Positions 18,692 to 27,943 of a stretch of 64,000 nt of DNA are shown in pieces. Made by a program: the position numbers and the translations under genes. Source of the DNA: Kriegella aquimaris (lineage in GTDB: Bacteria; Bacteroidota; Bacteroidia; Flavobacteriales; Flavobacteriaceae); the NCBI RefSeq assembly GCF_900103215.1, contig NZ_FNGV01000009.1, positions 146,154-210,153 on the forward strand, written 5' to 3'. Each line of letters opens with the position of its first letter. Positions within the stretch are counted from its first letter, which is position 1. Below the pieces are notes generated by a model that was not told the DNA's origin, searched no databases, and saw only the letters and a program-made list of their open reading frames with translations.

Positions 18692-19825
18692 ATGAAAAAA
18701 AATATCACCAAACTGCTTATTGGTACAATTACGGAAAAGGAGATTATTGAGCTTCGGGATTGGTTGGAAAATCCAAAAAACAGGACTATTCTTGAATCGT
18801 ATGTTCGGGACTATCATGATTTGAATTTAACCACACTAAAAAGTAATCTCGATGAAGCCTACAATAAGGTGAGTCGTCAAATAGATAAGAAAGAAAAACC
18901 CGTTAAAACGTTGTTCCCAAATTGGACGAAGTATGCTGCTGCGATTGTAATACTATTTGGTTTGGGGTTTTTATTTCAACAAGGCTTCTTTTCTCTGCAG
19001 GACCATAAGTTTCCAGTGCCCCAAGAAACATTCATAACCTTGGAATTGGATAATGGTACCATTCAGACCATTGATGTTAATGGGACCAAAGAAGTTAGGG
19101 ATTCTGAAGGGAATGTTGTAGGAGACCAAAACCAAAATCAAATTAGTTATAGCCAGGCAAACCAGAAGGAAGAATTGGTATATAACACCTTGACTATACC
19201 TAATGGAAAAAAGTTTCAGATTGAGCTTTCAGATGGGACTTTAGTACATCTAAATGCCGGGAGTTCTTTAAAATATCCCATAAATTTTTTAAGCAAAGAA
19301 CCAAGGCAGGTGTTTCTGTCAGGGGAGGCCTATTTTAATGTAGCAAGAAATGAATTAAGCCCATTCATTGTTAACGTGGACCAACTGGACGTAAAGGTGT
19401 TAGGTACAGAATTTAATGTCTCGGCCTATACTGAGGATATTAGTATCGATGTTGTTTTGGTAAAAGGAGCGGTGATTCTTGGTAAAATGAGGAAATCGGA
19501 GGAGGAGGTTATTAGGTTGTCACCAGGTCAAAAGGGATCTTACGGTTATGATTCCCGAGACATTTTGGTAAGTGCCGTAAATACCGATCTATACACTTCT
19601 TGGATGCAGGGTCAATTGGTTTTTAGGAATTTAACCTTTAACCAGATTTTGGCGAAATTGGAACGCCATTACAATATAGAAATTGAGAATATGAACACCG
19701 ATTTGGGTCAAGAAGTTTTTAATGCCAGTTTTAACAATGTTAAAATTGAGGAGGTGCTTAGTTTTTTTAATGATGCCCATAAAATCGATTATGAGATAAA
19801 AAATAACAAGATAATTATCAAGTAA
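18692..19825 (+). CDS. FecR-family anti-sigma factor (module A)
   Basis: Membrane-bound anti-sigma factor, 377 aa. A short cytoplasmic N-terminus (1-80) should hold the sigma factor. One membrane helix follows (about 82-100, 'YAAAIVILFGLGFLF'), then the periplasmic FecR domain (about 165-285, TIPNGKKFQIELSDGT, LSGEAYFNVARN, LGTEFNVSAY) and a C-terminal DUF4974 domain (about 300-377, LVFRNLTFNQILAKLERHY) that should contact the STN domain of the receptor. It is divergent from the ECF sigma gene and lies upstream of susC, from which it is separated by a conserved hairpin. Confidence 0.93.
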   Translation: MKKNITKLLIGTITEKEIIELRDWLENPKNRTILESYVRDYHDLNLTTLKSNLDEAYNKVSRQIDKKEKPVKTLFPNWTKYAAAIVILFGLGFLFQQGFFSLQDHKFPVPQETFITLELDNGTIQTIDVNGTKEVRDSEGNVVGDQNQNQISYSQANQKEELVYNTLTIPNGKKFQIELSDGTLVHLNAGSSLKYPINFLSKEPRQVFLSGEAYFNVARNELSPFIVNVDQLDVKVLGTEFNVSAYTEDISIDVVLVKGAVILGKMRKSEEEVIRLSPGQKGSYGYDSRDILVSAVNTDLYTSWMQGQLVFRNLTFNQILAKLERHYNIEIENMNTDLGQEVFNASFNNVKIEEVLSFFNDAHKIDYEIKNNKIIIK

Positions 19826-19907
19826 AAGAAGAGTAGAACCAAAAAACAGATAAATATGATGTAGCCTACCGAATACCACTTATGACACTTTGTTTTCAAT
19901 AAAACAA

Positions 19908-19937
19908 AACCGGAAAATGTTGGAGCATTTTCCGGTT
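19908..19937 (+). promoter_or_regulatory. Perfect 12-bp hairpin between fecR and susC (module A)
   Basis: AACCGGAAAATG (19908-19919), six-base loop TTGGAG, CATTTTCCGGTT (19926-19937). The stem is perfect. No T run follows, so it is not a standard terminator. It lies 51 bp before the susC start. A related hairpin with the same left arm occurs at the same place in module B (27864-27893). A role as attenuator, processing site or mRNA stabiliser that sets the susC level against fecR is inference. Confidence 0.6.
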
Positions 19938-19988
19938 GTAAAGGGTGATCATGATTATTTACATAACCACAATAAAACAATCAAAAAT

Positions 19989-22900
19989 ATGAAAAAACCA
20001 CTTAACCAATGGAGGTCGGACAAGCCTTTGTTGAAATTTGACTTAAAAATGAAACTTACTACATTGTTATTGATAACGACCTTGTTGGGGTTGCATGCCA
20101 ATAACAGTTACGCCCAAAAGACGAAGGTGACATTGAATGTTGAGAATTCAACAGTTCGAAGCATTATCGACAATATTGAATCTAAGACGGAGTTCCGATT
20201 TATTTACAAGACAAAACAAATTGATTTAGAGCGCAAAGTATCGCTAAGGGTTGATAAAGAGTATATAGAAACCGTGCTAAATAGGTTGTTCCGTGATACA
20301 AGTACAATATATAAGGTTAGGGGCACTCATATCATTTTAAGGCGGAACCAAGAAAAAAAAATATCTACGACCGAAATCTTCAAAAATGGTCCGATAGACC
20401 AGATGCAAGACTTTATAGCTACTGGTGTCATTACTGATTCCGACGGGGTTCCCCTACCAGGTGCGAATATCATCGAAAAGGGCACCACGAATGGGGTCAC
20501 CGCAGACTTTGATGGGGGTTTTTCCATTTCAGTCAAAGATGAAAATGCCGTTTTAGTAGTTTCCTATATAGGTTTTTCGAATAAAGAGGTGCCTATCAAT
20601 GGTCAAACGAATATTTCCGTGATGTTGGAGGAGAATGCAGCAGGGTTAGATGAAGTTGTTGTGGTTGGTTACGGTACGCAGAAGAAAAGAGATGTATTGG
20701 GTAGTATTGCTACGGTAAAATCGGACGTACTGGAAGATTCATCAGGAGCTAGTAACTTCACATCTTTGTTACAAGGCCAGGCAGCAGGTGTGAGCGTTCA
20801 AACATCTACCGGTAGGTTGGGCTCAGGTGTAGACGTTAAAATACGTGGGTTGAGTTCGATAAGTGCCGGAACTAGTCCGTTATGGATTGTAGACGGAGTA
20901 CCAATTATTGCCGGAGCGGGTTCAAGTGCCGAGTATACTTCTGAACAATCACCTTTTTCGTTGATTAACCAAGCGGATATTGAATCGATTGAGATATTAA
21001 AAGATGCTGCGGCCACTTCTATATATGGTTCAAGAGGCTCTAATGGTGTAATAATCATTACCACTAAAACTGGACGAAAAGGCAAGACATCCATTAATCT
21101 TGATTATAGTACAGGTGTTTCAGACCTACCCTTCCAAAGAGTAGATTTTGTCAATACAGAAGAATGGTTTGAGATAAGGGACAAAGCAAAAAAATCTTAT
21201 GGCTTGGGTGATTATAGCATGACAGATTATTATGCGGGTTCGGTATATTTAACAGAGCAACTTACTCTGGAACAGGCCAAATCAATCGATACCAATTGGT
21301 TTCAGGAAGCTATGCAAAATGGTAGTTTTCAAAGTATAAATCTATCAGCGTCTGGCGGTTCGGAGAAAGCGGATTATTTTATTTCCTCAAATTACCGAAA
21401 GGATAAAGGAGTGATGCTAAATGATGATCTTGAGCGATATGGTTTCCGTACAAACGTAAATTTGACCAGTTCCGATAACTTTAAAGTAGGAGCAAAACTG
21501 AATTTTTCATTGTCAAACAGCAACAGAGGTAAGAACTTTGGCACATCAAGTAGCGGAAATAAAGATGCTCGTTCTGGGGGATTTGCTTTTTTGAACACGA
21601 GTGCACAAACATTTAACCCGGTTTATAGTTTGGCAAACCCCAAAGAATATTTCAATCCCTATGTTGGAAATCCGGTTGCCCTTAGTGATCGCGATAATAT
21701 GGTTCAAGATGTTGAAATGTACCGTACTTTGGCAAGTTTATATGGAGAGTATGCTCTGCCATTCTTACCCCAACTCTCAGTGAGGTCTGAATTATCTCTT
21801 GATTTTGTGCAGGTTAATAGAAATACATGGTTGTCCGATGAGATTCGTTGGGATGGTTCATGGGCCGATGATTTTGCAAACACTATTAGAACATTCAATT
21901 ACAATTTGTTCTTAAAGTACGATAAAACTTTTGGCGACCATAATATTATTGCAATTGGAGGTGCGGAAGCTCAGCGTAGCAAGTCGTGGAGCCGTCGGAT
22001 GCAAGGGGAGGATTTAGTAGGGAATTATAAGCAACTAGGCTCTCCAAGTCAAATGACCTCGATGTATTCCGGACTAGGAGGAGAAAGTTATTTGTTAGCT
22101 TATTTTGGTCGGGCGAATTACAAGTTTAAAGATAAGTATTTAGCGGGGATCAGTGTTCGTCGCGATGGGTCATCAGTATTTACCCCAGATTACCGATGGG
22201 GTACTTTCATGGCTTTTTCGGCAGGCTGGATAATGTCTGATGAAAATTTTATGAAAGGATTTGGGGCCAATAATTTTTTGAAGTTAAGAGGTAGTTTTGG
22301 ACAGACAGGTAACGCGGGTATCCCAAGTGGATTGGACGCATTTAAATATACCCCAGGAAATGCCTATGGCAGTGCAGATATATTTGCAACAAATGGAACA
22401 TTGGTTTCAAGTATTGGGGTTTCTAATTTAACATGGGAAACAACTAATAATTTTGATGTTGGGTTGGATTATGGATTATTAAATAACCGCATTAATGGTT
22501 CACTGGCTTATTATAATAAGTATGTCAAAGATTTACTTTTGGCGACACAGTTGCCCCAATCATCAGGTATAAGCACAATTTATGGAAACATCGGTGATCT
22601 TGTTAATTCAGGGATAGAATTTAATGTGAGTTCAATAAATATTAGTAAGCCAGATTTTAAATGGCAAACCACTTTTAATATTGCATCTAATCACAATGAA
22701 GTGAAAAAACTAGTTCCAAGAATCGATGCAGACGGAGCTGGTATGGTGAGTTATGTTAATATTACTAAAACCGGCTATGCTGTGCGTGAATACTATTTAG
22801 CTGATTTTGCAGGTGTAGATCCCGAATCTGGGATATCTATGCTATATGCTCTTGATAAGGATTATTATGACGAGACTAATGAAACACGTAGGTTGAAAGA

Positions 22901-23495
22901 TGAAAATGGAGAAGATGTGAAAATTATTAATAGCAATTCGAATGCCAATGCTAATAAATTTCACTTAAAAGGAAAGAATTCCATTCCTGCATATTATGGT
23001 GGTCTAACCAATAGTTTTAGTTATAAGGGGTTTGATTTAAACCTGTTGATTACGTTTTCAGGGGGTAACTACATTTTTGATAGTTTTTATAGAGATATGG
23101 CTACCGATTATAGTGGTACAAGGCGTATGCTGAAGGACGTGTATGATGATTATTGGAAGTCTCCAGGTGATGATGCGAAATTTCAACAAGTAAATTGGAA
23201 TTCAAATATTAAATTAGAAGATGGCACCACAATCGGTCTTGGTGATCCGCGAACCAATACCGACCAATTTTTATTTAAAGGAGACTATGTGAAGTTTAAG
23301 TCTGCGACTTTGGGATATACCGTACCTAAATCGACAAAAGTCGGGAGTTTGTTCGAAGGTTTGAGATTGTATACCACGGTTGAAAATCTACACACAATAA
23401 CAAAATATCCAGGATGGGATCCTGAAGGGAGTGCCACATCGTGGGATCTACCTCAGTTATTTTCTTCAACATTTGGTGTCTCCATTAAATTCTAA
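19989..23495 (+). CDS. SusC-family TonB-dependent receptor with STN signalling domain (module A)
   Basis: Outer-membrane glycan importer and sensor, 1168 aa from the chosen start. ATG 19989 was chosen over the upstream 19890 because the latter would run through the hairpin at 19908-19937 and add a non-signal sequence. The order is a long signal region ending ANNSYAQ (about 1-43), STN domain (about 50-110, VENSTVRSIIDNIESKTEFRF shortened here to its core STVRSIIDNIE), carboxypeptidase-D-like domain (about 145-220), TonB-box-like region LDEVVVVGYGTQKKRD, plug (LDGSNGV-type motif GSRGSNGVIIITTK) and barrel. The STN domain links it to the FecR/ECF pair upstream. susD starts 11 bp after its stop. 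Part of its carboxypeptidase-like domain is identical in DNA to the module B gene. Confidence 0.95.
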   Translation: MKKPLNQWRSDKPLLKFDLKMKLTTLLLITTLLGLHANNSYAQKTKVTLNVENSTVRSIIDNIESKTEFRFIYKTKQIDLERKVSLRVDKEYIETVLNRLFRDTSTIYKVRGTHIILRRNQEKKISTTEIFKNGPIDQMQDFIATGVITDSDGVPLPGANIIEKGTTNGVTADFDGGFSISVKDENAVLVVSYIGFSNKEVPINGQTNISVMLEENAAGLDEVVVVGYGTQKKRDVLGSIATVKSDVLEDSSGASNFTSLLQGQAAGVSVQTSTGRLGSGVDVKIRGLSSISAGTSPLWIVDGVPIIAGAGSSAEYTSEQSPFSLINQADIESIEILKDAAATSIYGSRGSNGVIIITTKTGRKGKTSINLDYSTGVSDLPFQRVDFVNTEEWFEIRDKAKKSYGLGDYSMTDYYAGSVYLTEQLTLEQAKSIDTNWFQEAMQNGSFQSINLSASGGSEKADYFISSNYRKDKGVMLNDDLERYGFRTNVNLTSSDNFKVGAKLNFSLSNSNRGKNFGTSSSGNKDARSGGFAFLNTSAQTFNPVYSLANPKEYFNPYVGNPVALSDRDNMVQDVEMYRTLASLYGEYALPFLPQLSVRSELSLDFVQVNRNTWLSDEIRWDGSWADDFANTIRTFNYNLFLKYDKTFGDHNIIAIGGAEAQRSKSWSRRMQGEDLVGNYKQLGSPSQMTSMYSGLGGESYLLAYFGRANYKFKDKYLAGISVRRDGSSVFTPDYRWGTFMAFSAGWIMSDENFMKGFGANNFLKLRGSFGQTGNAGIPSGLDAFKYTPGNAYGSADIFATNGTLVSSIGVSNLTWETTNNFDVGLDYGLLNNRINGSLAYYNKYVKDLLLATQLPQSSGISTIYGNIGDLVNSGIEFNVSSINISKPDFKWQTTFNIASNHNEVKKLVPRIDADGAGMVSYVNITKTGYAVREYYLADFAGVDPESGISMLYALDKDYYDETNETRRLKDENGEDVKIINSNSNANANKFHLKGKNSIPAYYGGLTNSFSYKGFDLNLLITFSGGNYIFDSFYRDMATDYSGTRRMLKDVYDDYWKSPGDDAKFQQVNWNSNIKLEDGTTIGLGDPRTNTDQFLFKGDYVKFKSATLGYTVPKSTKVGSLFEGLRLYTTVENLHTITKYPGWDPEGSATSWDLPQLFSSTFGVSIKF
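20535..20617 (+). repeat. 83-bp tract identical to 28484-28566
   Basis: This stretch, inside the carboxypeptidase-D-like domain of the module A susC, is identical base for base to 28484-28566 in the module B susC, while the sequence on either side shows many synonymous differences. Recent gene conversion or recombination between the two genes is the simple reading. Confidence 0.8.
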
Positions 23496-23505
23496 ATCCA
23501 TAATC

Positions 23506-25107
23506 ATGAAAAAAGTTTTATTTTATATAGTACTATTACTGGCCACTATCTCTTGTGAAAATGAAGAATTTTTTGAACTGGAAAGGCCCGTTCAAAGACC
23601 GTGGTTGAATTTAACTGAATTTGAAAGAGCTCCCATAGGAGCTTATAGAGAAATTTTTTCAACAAACCTAAGTTGGGGCAATGGATTTAATTATTGGTAT
23701 TTGTACAAAAACGCGGTTGGCGATGATGTTGCTTGGGCAACACCAGGGGACGCCGCTTGGGGATGGTATCGTGACACTGAAAACGAAAAGGCGTGGTTGT
23801 CAGAAATGTTCACGGATTGTTATAAGACGATATCGTCTGTAAATGATGCCATTCAATATGTTGAGGAAAATAATGGGAATCCCTATCCAGACATTAACGA
23901 AGCAGACAAAGTAAATAATCTTGAACGAATTGTAGGGGAGCTTTATTTTTTAAGAGGTTTTTCATATTATATGGTTGCAACTACTTTTGGCGATGCCTAT
24001 GAGCCGGGGGGAGTCAATGGTGCGCAACAAATACCTTTAAGAATAGTAAGAGCAAGTTCTTATGAGGAAGCAGCTAATTCAAAAATTGGCATGACTGAAG
24101 AAATCTGGAATCAAATGCTTTCTGATTTTCAAACAGCCTACGAGATGCTTCCTGAGCGATATATTCCCGGAATAATGCATGTTTCGTATCAGGCGGGAAG
24201 GGCCAATAAATTTGCGGCCGCTGCTATGTTGGCCCGGATATATTTTGGAATGGGAAATTATACTAAGGCAGAGGAATATAGCAGTTTTGTTATTGATGAG
24301 AATAATGGTGACTATGACTTAAGTGAAGACCCCATTGAAGCCTTCAACAAAAGTACCCTAGCGCGTGCAAAGGAGACCATTATGTACACACCGTGTTATG
24401 ATGAAACTTTTGGCAATCAAAATTTGCATGCCGCAACTTTTAGTAATCTTCTAATTGACAATCCAGTTCCTTGGGTAGCTACTCACATGGATTATGCAAC
24501 TGCACAGCGCTTAGGGTGGATGTCTGATCCTAAAAATGACACAACCATTACCATTTTGGCTAGAAGGGATAAACGCTTTCAACAATTAATGGCATTTCGC
24601 GGAGCTTCTAATGTGCCGGAGTCAGATAGAATAGAAGGAATCTATTACGAAACACGGACGAATTTAATGTGGAGGACCATACTTGCGAGTAAATATTTTA
24701 GAGGTCCTGGGGGGAGATATACCAATGTTCCAACCCTACGTTTGGCCGAAATGTACCTGACTCGGGCTATATGTCGATTTAGGGGTGGTGATAAAGAAGG
24801 CGCCGCATCCGATTTAAACGTGGTAAGAAAACGAGCATGGGATGAATCGATTGCCGGTGAGCCTTATGAATTTTCGGATAGTCATGTTACATCAAGTAAT
24901 GTTACAGAGCAAATGATCAATGATGAACGCTTGATTGAAATGTTTATGGAGGGTGATAGAATAGATTATTTGAGAGGATTAAAAGTAGATGTTCCGAACA
25001 ATGAGCCGGAAAGAGGAGTTCCTGCGTCTGTTCCTTATACCGATAAAGGGTTTGTTTGGCCAATCCCAATTAATGAAACCGAATTGAATCAGGGATATGG
25101 TAATTAA
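23506..25107 (+). CDS. SusD-family lipoprotein (module A)
   Basis: Partner of the module A SusC, 533 aa. ATG 23506 gives a proper lipoprotein signal (MKKVLFYIVLLLATISC, Cys17); the longer frame from 23431 would overlap the susC end and lacks a signal. SusD features include 'IVGELYFLRGFSYYMVA', 'RANKFAAAAMLARIYFGMG', LRLAEMYLTRAICRF and the end WPIPINETELNQG. The segment ERLIEMFMEGDRIDYLRGL is the usual C-terminal SusD/RagB motif. Ligand unknown. Confidence 0.94.
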   Translation: MKKVLFYIVLLLATISCENEEFFELERPVQRPWLNLTEFERAPIGAYREIFSTNLSWGNGFNYWYLYKNAVGDDVAWATPGDAAWGWYRDTENEKAWLSEMFTDCYKTISSVNDAIQYVEENNGNPYPDINEADKVNNLERIVGELYFLRGFSYYMVATTFGDAYEPGGVNGAQQIPLRIVRASSYEEAANSKIGMTEEIWNQMLSDFQTAYEMLPERYIPGIMHVSYQAGRANKFAAAAMLARIYFGMGNYTKAEEYSSFVIDENNGDYDLSEDPIEAFNKSTLARAKETIMYTPCYDETFGNQNLHAATFSNLLIDNPVPWVATHMDYATAQRLGWMSDPKNDTTITILARRDKRFQQLMAFRGASNVPESDRIEGIYYETRTNLMWRTILASKYFRGPGGRYTNVPTLRLAEMYLTRAICRFRGGDKEGAASDLNVVRKRAWDESIAGEPYEFSDSHVTSSNVTEQMINDERLIEMFMEGDRIDYLRGLKVDVPNNEPERGVPASVPYTDKGFVWPIPINETELNQGYGN

Positions 25108-25869
25108 ACAGAATCAGCTTAAATCGCTACAGGTAGAATGTTATCTAAACCATAGATTGCTAATAAATTGTATGCTTTGTCTGTTCCATGCAAGCTGTGG
25201 AGCCGGTAAGAGTTTATTTTAATAATAAATTCTGGCATAAATAATTTTAAAGAACCAATCTGCCAGTGTGAATCAATCATTGGCAGATTGATTATTGATA
25301 GGTAAGCCCATAATTTTATCTCTTGTATACAAAAAGCTTTGAACAGTCGGGAATAACCATAAATAAATTAAAGCCTAAATGATTTTTATATTCCTTCTAA
25401 TATTGACATCATAGATCATTTATAGGAATATCAAAATAAAACCAGATGATGAGTGGTTTTTAAAAAAGTGGGACAACAAATTAAGTAAGTAATCCATTTC
25501 GTGTATGCAAAAAAAATCCGCGATGAAAGGATTAAAAAAAAAGCTGCTTACTGTGCTACAAATTATCTCTTTGGTATATATTCCGAAAAAGCGAATAAAA
25601 CTTTCTTTTGCCTTGCGCAGATAGATAAAACAAGTACCACAGTATTTTCTACTGCTGATTAAACAGGTGAAGTTGCCAATTGCATTATCATTTTTGGACA
25701 AGCTTTCTGTATAGCTTGTTTTATATATAGGATGTATGGAACATATACTTTCTGCAAAGTATGGCCTATTAATTTGGTTTCATATCGAAACTAATTATAG
25801 TTTAATATATTAATGTATTTTTTATACATTTATCACATATAATGGTAAATAATTGCATAATTAATTAAA
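25108..25869. other. Gap between modules A and B
   Basis: 762 bp between susD of module A and the sigma gene of module B. It holds the hairpin at 25256-25290 and otherwise AT-rich sequence. A 93-codon open frame on the minus strand (25420-25701) has a Phe/Ile/Ser-rich translation typical of chance frames in AT-rich DNA. No gene is supported. Confidence 0.5.
25256..25290 (+). terminator. Probable terminator of module A
   Basis: Perfect 10-bp inverted repeat CAATCTGCCA (25256-25265) and TGGCAGATTG (25281-25290) with a 15-base loop, followed by a weak AT-rich stretch rather than a T run. It is the only strong hairpin downstream of the module A susD. Confidence 0.5.
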
Positions 25870-26448
25870 ATGTCCGCAGAAAAATCCTATACTAACGAAT
25901 TGCTTGTTACTCAGTTTAGAAACGGTAACAAACAGGCGTTTCAGAAGCTTTTTGAGCTGTATTGGGAATCAATGTTTGTACAAGCTAAAGCTATACTTTC
26001 GGATGGAGAAATAGCAAAAGATGTAGTTCAGGAAATTTGGGTTGAACTATGGAAAAGTAAAGAAAATAAGGTAATTGTAAATTTCGAGGCTTATATTTTT
26101 AAAGCGGTCAGGTATGGTTGTTTTAAATATTTAAGAGATAATAAGTTCAATGCCGTTCAGCTTTATGTTATCGATTCATTACAGTTATCTAACCATGATG
26201 TTGAAAATCAACATGATCTAGAGGAGACTCAAATCGTTATTGCCAATTCTTTAAAAGAATTGTCCCCAAGGTGTCAACAAATTTTTCGATTAAGCCGAAT
26301 TGAAGATAATAGTAATGAAGAAATTGCTTTACATTTGGGCATATCAAAGCGCTCGGTTGAAAATCAAGTTTCCTTGGCATTAAAAGCTATCAGGGAAAAC
26401 TTGGGAATTCTACATAACGTACCCTTCATCATTTTTTTTCTTTGTTGA
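25870..26448 (+). CDS. ECF-type RNA polymerase sigma factor (module B)
   Basis: ECF sigma factor, 192 aa. Region 2 includes 'LFELYWESMFVQAKAIL' and DVVQEIWVELWKSK. Region 4 includes LSPRCQQIFRLSRIEDNS and the helix-turn-helix EIALHLGISKRSVENQVS. The C-terminus is a short hydrophobic tail (VPFIIFFLC), often seen in Bacteroidota ECF factors. Unlike module A, the gene points the same way as its FecR (178 bp downstream). It should drive fecR-susCD of module B and perhaps the enzyme block that follows. Confidence 0.93.
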   Translation: MSAEKSYTNELLVTQFRNGNKQAFQKLFELYWESMFVQAKAILSDGEIAKDVVQEIWVELWKSKENKVIVNFEAYIFKAVRYGCFKYLRDNKFNAVQLYVIDSLQLSNHDVENQHDLEETQIVIANSLKELSPRCQQIFRLSRIEDNSNEEIALHLGISKRSVENQVSLALKAIRENLGILHNVPFIIFFLC

Positions 26449-26626
26449 TTAGCTTTTATAGAGCAGAGCGTCGTGTAAAAAAATACTTCAAACTATAAAT
26501 TCCGGTCCTGATTTATTATTCTCGAACCCTACAAATCTCGTTATAGTTGTTAAATTAATGTTAAATGTCCAAATTTGATGTGTGTTGCATGTCTGAAAAG
26601 GTACATCTAAATATAGGGTTAAAACT

Positions 26627-27754
26627 ATGCGCGAACAGGAATTCCGGAAATTATTGGATAAGTATCTTAATGGCTCTATATCCGATGAAGAAAAAAAAAT
26701 TCTCGAAAAATTTAATGAGAATATGATTTCAATAAACGATAGTCCGCATTTTAAAGATGAATCGAATAAAATTGAAATTAAGGAATCTTTATGGAAAGAT
26801 ATCAAAGTCGAAAGCAGGTTTAATAAGAAGAAAACAGGTTTCTGGAGAATAGCTGCAGCGAGTGCAGCTGTATTTATAGGAATAATGACTTTAGGATATC
26901 TCTACATCTACAATACAAGGGCGACTTCGCTAGATATCATTCCTGAGAATGCCATCACCTTGGAACTTGAAGACGGAAGGCTTGAAATTATTGAAGAAAA
27001 TGGTTCTGTGCAAGTGACCGACAAGAAGGGCGCCGTACTTGGTCAACAAAAAGGAAATCGATTGGAGTACTCGGAAACTGGCAATGCAGAGGAGCTCATT
27101 TTTAATACGCTGACAATACCTTTTGGCAAAAAATTTGAATTAAAACTTTCTGACGGCTCGAAGGCTTTTCTCAACTCTGGGTCTTCCATAAAATATCCAG
27201 TAAAATTTTTAGATGGTCAAGATAGAAGTGTCTTTATTTCGGGCGAGGCCTATCTCAATGTTGCAAAAGATTCAGCACACCCCTTTATTGTAAATGCCGG
27301 TAAATTGAATGTTCGTGTTTTAGGCACAGCATTCAACGTTTCTGCGTATCCAGAAGATGAAACGACGGAAGTCGTGCTTGTAGAGGGGTCGGTCAGTCTT
27401 TCAAGTGAATCGAAAAATGAGGGCAATGAAGATGTGGTAATGTTGGAACCGGGGTTTAAAGGTGTTTTAGATAAAAGAGACAAGAATATCACTAAAAATC
27501 AAGTCATTACGGCTATGTATACTTCTTGGATAGATGGCAAGTTAGTTTTCCGGGATATGACCTTTGAAAACATTGTCAAAAGACTTGAAAGGCATTATAA
27601 TATTTCAATTGTAAATAAGAATAAATCATTGTCAACTAAGAAATTCAATGCTAATTTTGGGGATGAGCCGATTGAAAAAGTGCTCGAAGAACTCAAATCG
27701 AATTATGGCATTAAGTTTAAAATAATTGATAATAGTCAAGTAATAATTGAATGA
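26627..27754 (+). CDS. FecR-family anti-sigma factor (module B)
   Basis: Anti-sigma factor of 375 aa with the same layout as the module A protein: cytoplasmic N-terminus with short helices (EFRKLLDKYLNGSISDEEKK), one membrane helix (about 82-100, IAAASAAVFIGIMTLGYLY), FecR domain (about 160-285, TIPFGKKFELKLSDGSKAFL, ISGEAYLNVAKDS, LGTAFNVSAYPED) and C-terminal DUF4974 domain (about 300-375, LVFRDMTFENIVKRLERHY). It should bind the upstream sigma factor and receive the signal from the STN domain of the downstream SusC. Confidence 0.93.
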   Translation: MREQEFRKLLDKYLNGSISDEEKKILEKFNENMISINDSPHFKDESNKIEIKESLWKDIKVESRFNKKKTGFWRIAAASAAVFIGIMTLGYLYIYNTRATSLDIIPENAITLELEDGRLEIIEENGSVQVTDKKGAVLGQQKGNRLEYSETGNAEELIFNTLTIPFGKKFELKLSDGSKAFLNSGSSIKYPVKFLDGQDRSVFISGEAYLNVAKDSAHPFIVNAGKLNVRVLGTAFNVSAYPEDETTEVVLVEGSVSLSSESKNEGNEDVVMLEPGFKGVLDKRDKNITKNQVITAMYTSWIDGKLVFRDMTFENIVKRLERHYNISIVNKNKSLSTKKFNANFGDEPIEKVLEELKSNYGIKFKIIDNSQVIIE

Positions 27755-27863
27755 AAAACGAATTATGAACCATGTAAAATAGATGTCAATGAAATAAAAA
27801 ATCCGACACGAACAGAATGCTAAAAAACCAATTGCTTATTACTCTTCGTCGCAATAGACAAAA

Positions 27864-27893
27864 AACCGGAAAATGCTCGAACATTTCCCGATT
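27864..27893 (+). promoter_or_regulatory. Hairpin between fecR and susC (module B)
   Basis: Left arm AACCGGAAAATG (27864-27875), identical to that in module A; loop CTCGAA; right arm CATTTCCCGATT (27882-27893). Ten of twelve pairs form. It lies 50 bp before the susC start, as in module A, while the surrounding spacer differs. Confidence 0.55.
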
Positions 27894-27943
27894 TAGTAGT
27901 AGTGATTAAAGTAAAAATAACCACATTTTAACACCTCAAAAGT

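Noticed and set aside
19890..19988. Upstream extension of the module A susC
   Set aside because: This 33-codon extension would put the conserved hairpin inside the coding region and adds a sequence unlike a signal peptide; ATG 19989 is the better start.
25420..25701. 93-codon minus-strand frame between modules A and B
   Set aside because: Composition (many Phe, Ile, Ser) is that of a chance frame in AT-rich DNA; no motif or neighbour supports it.
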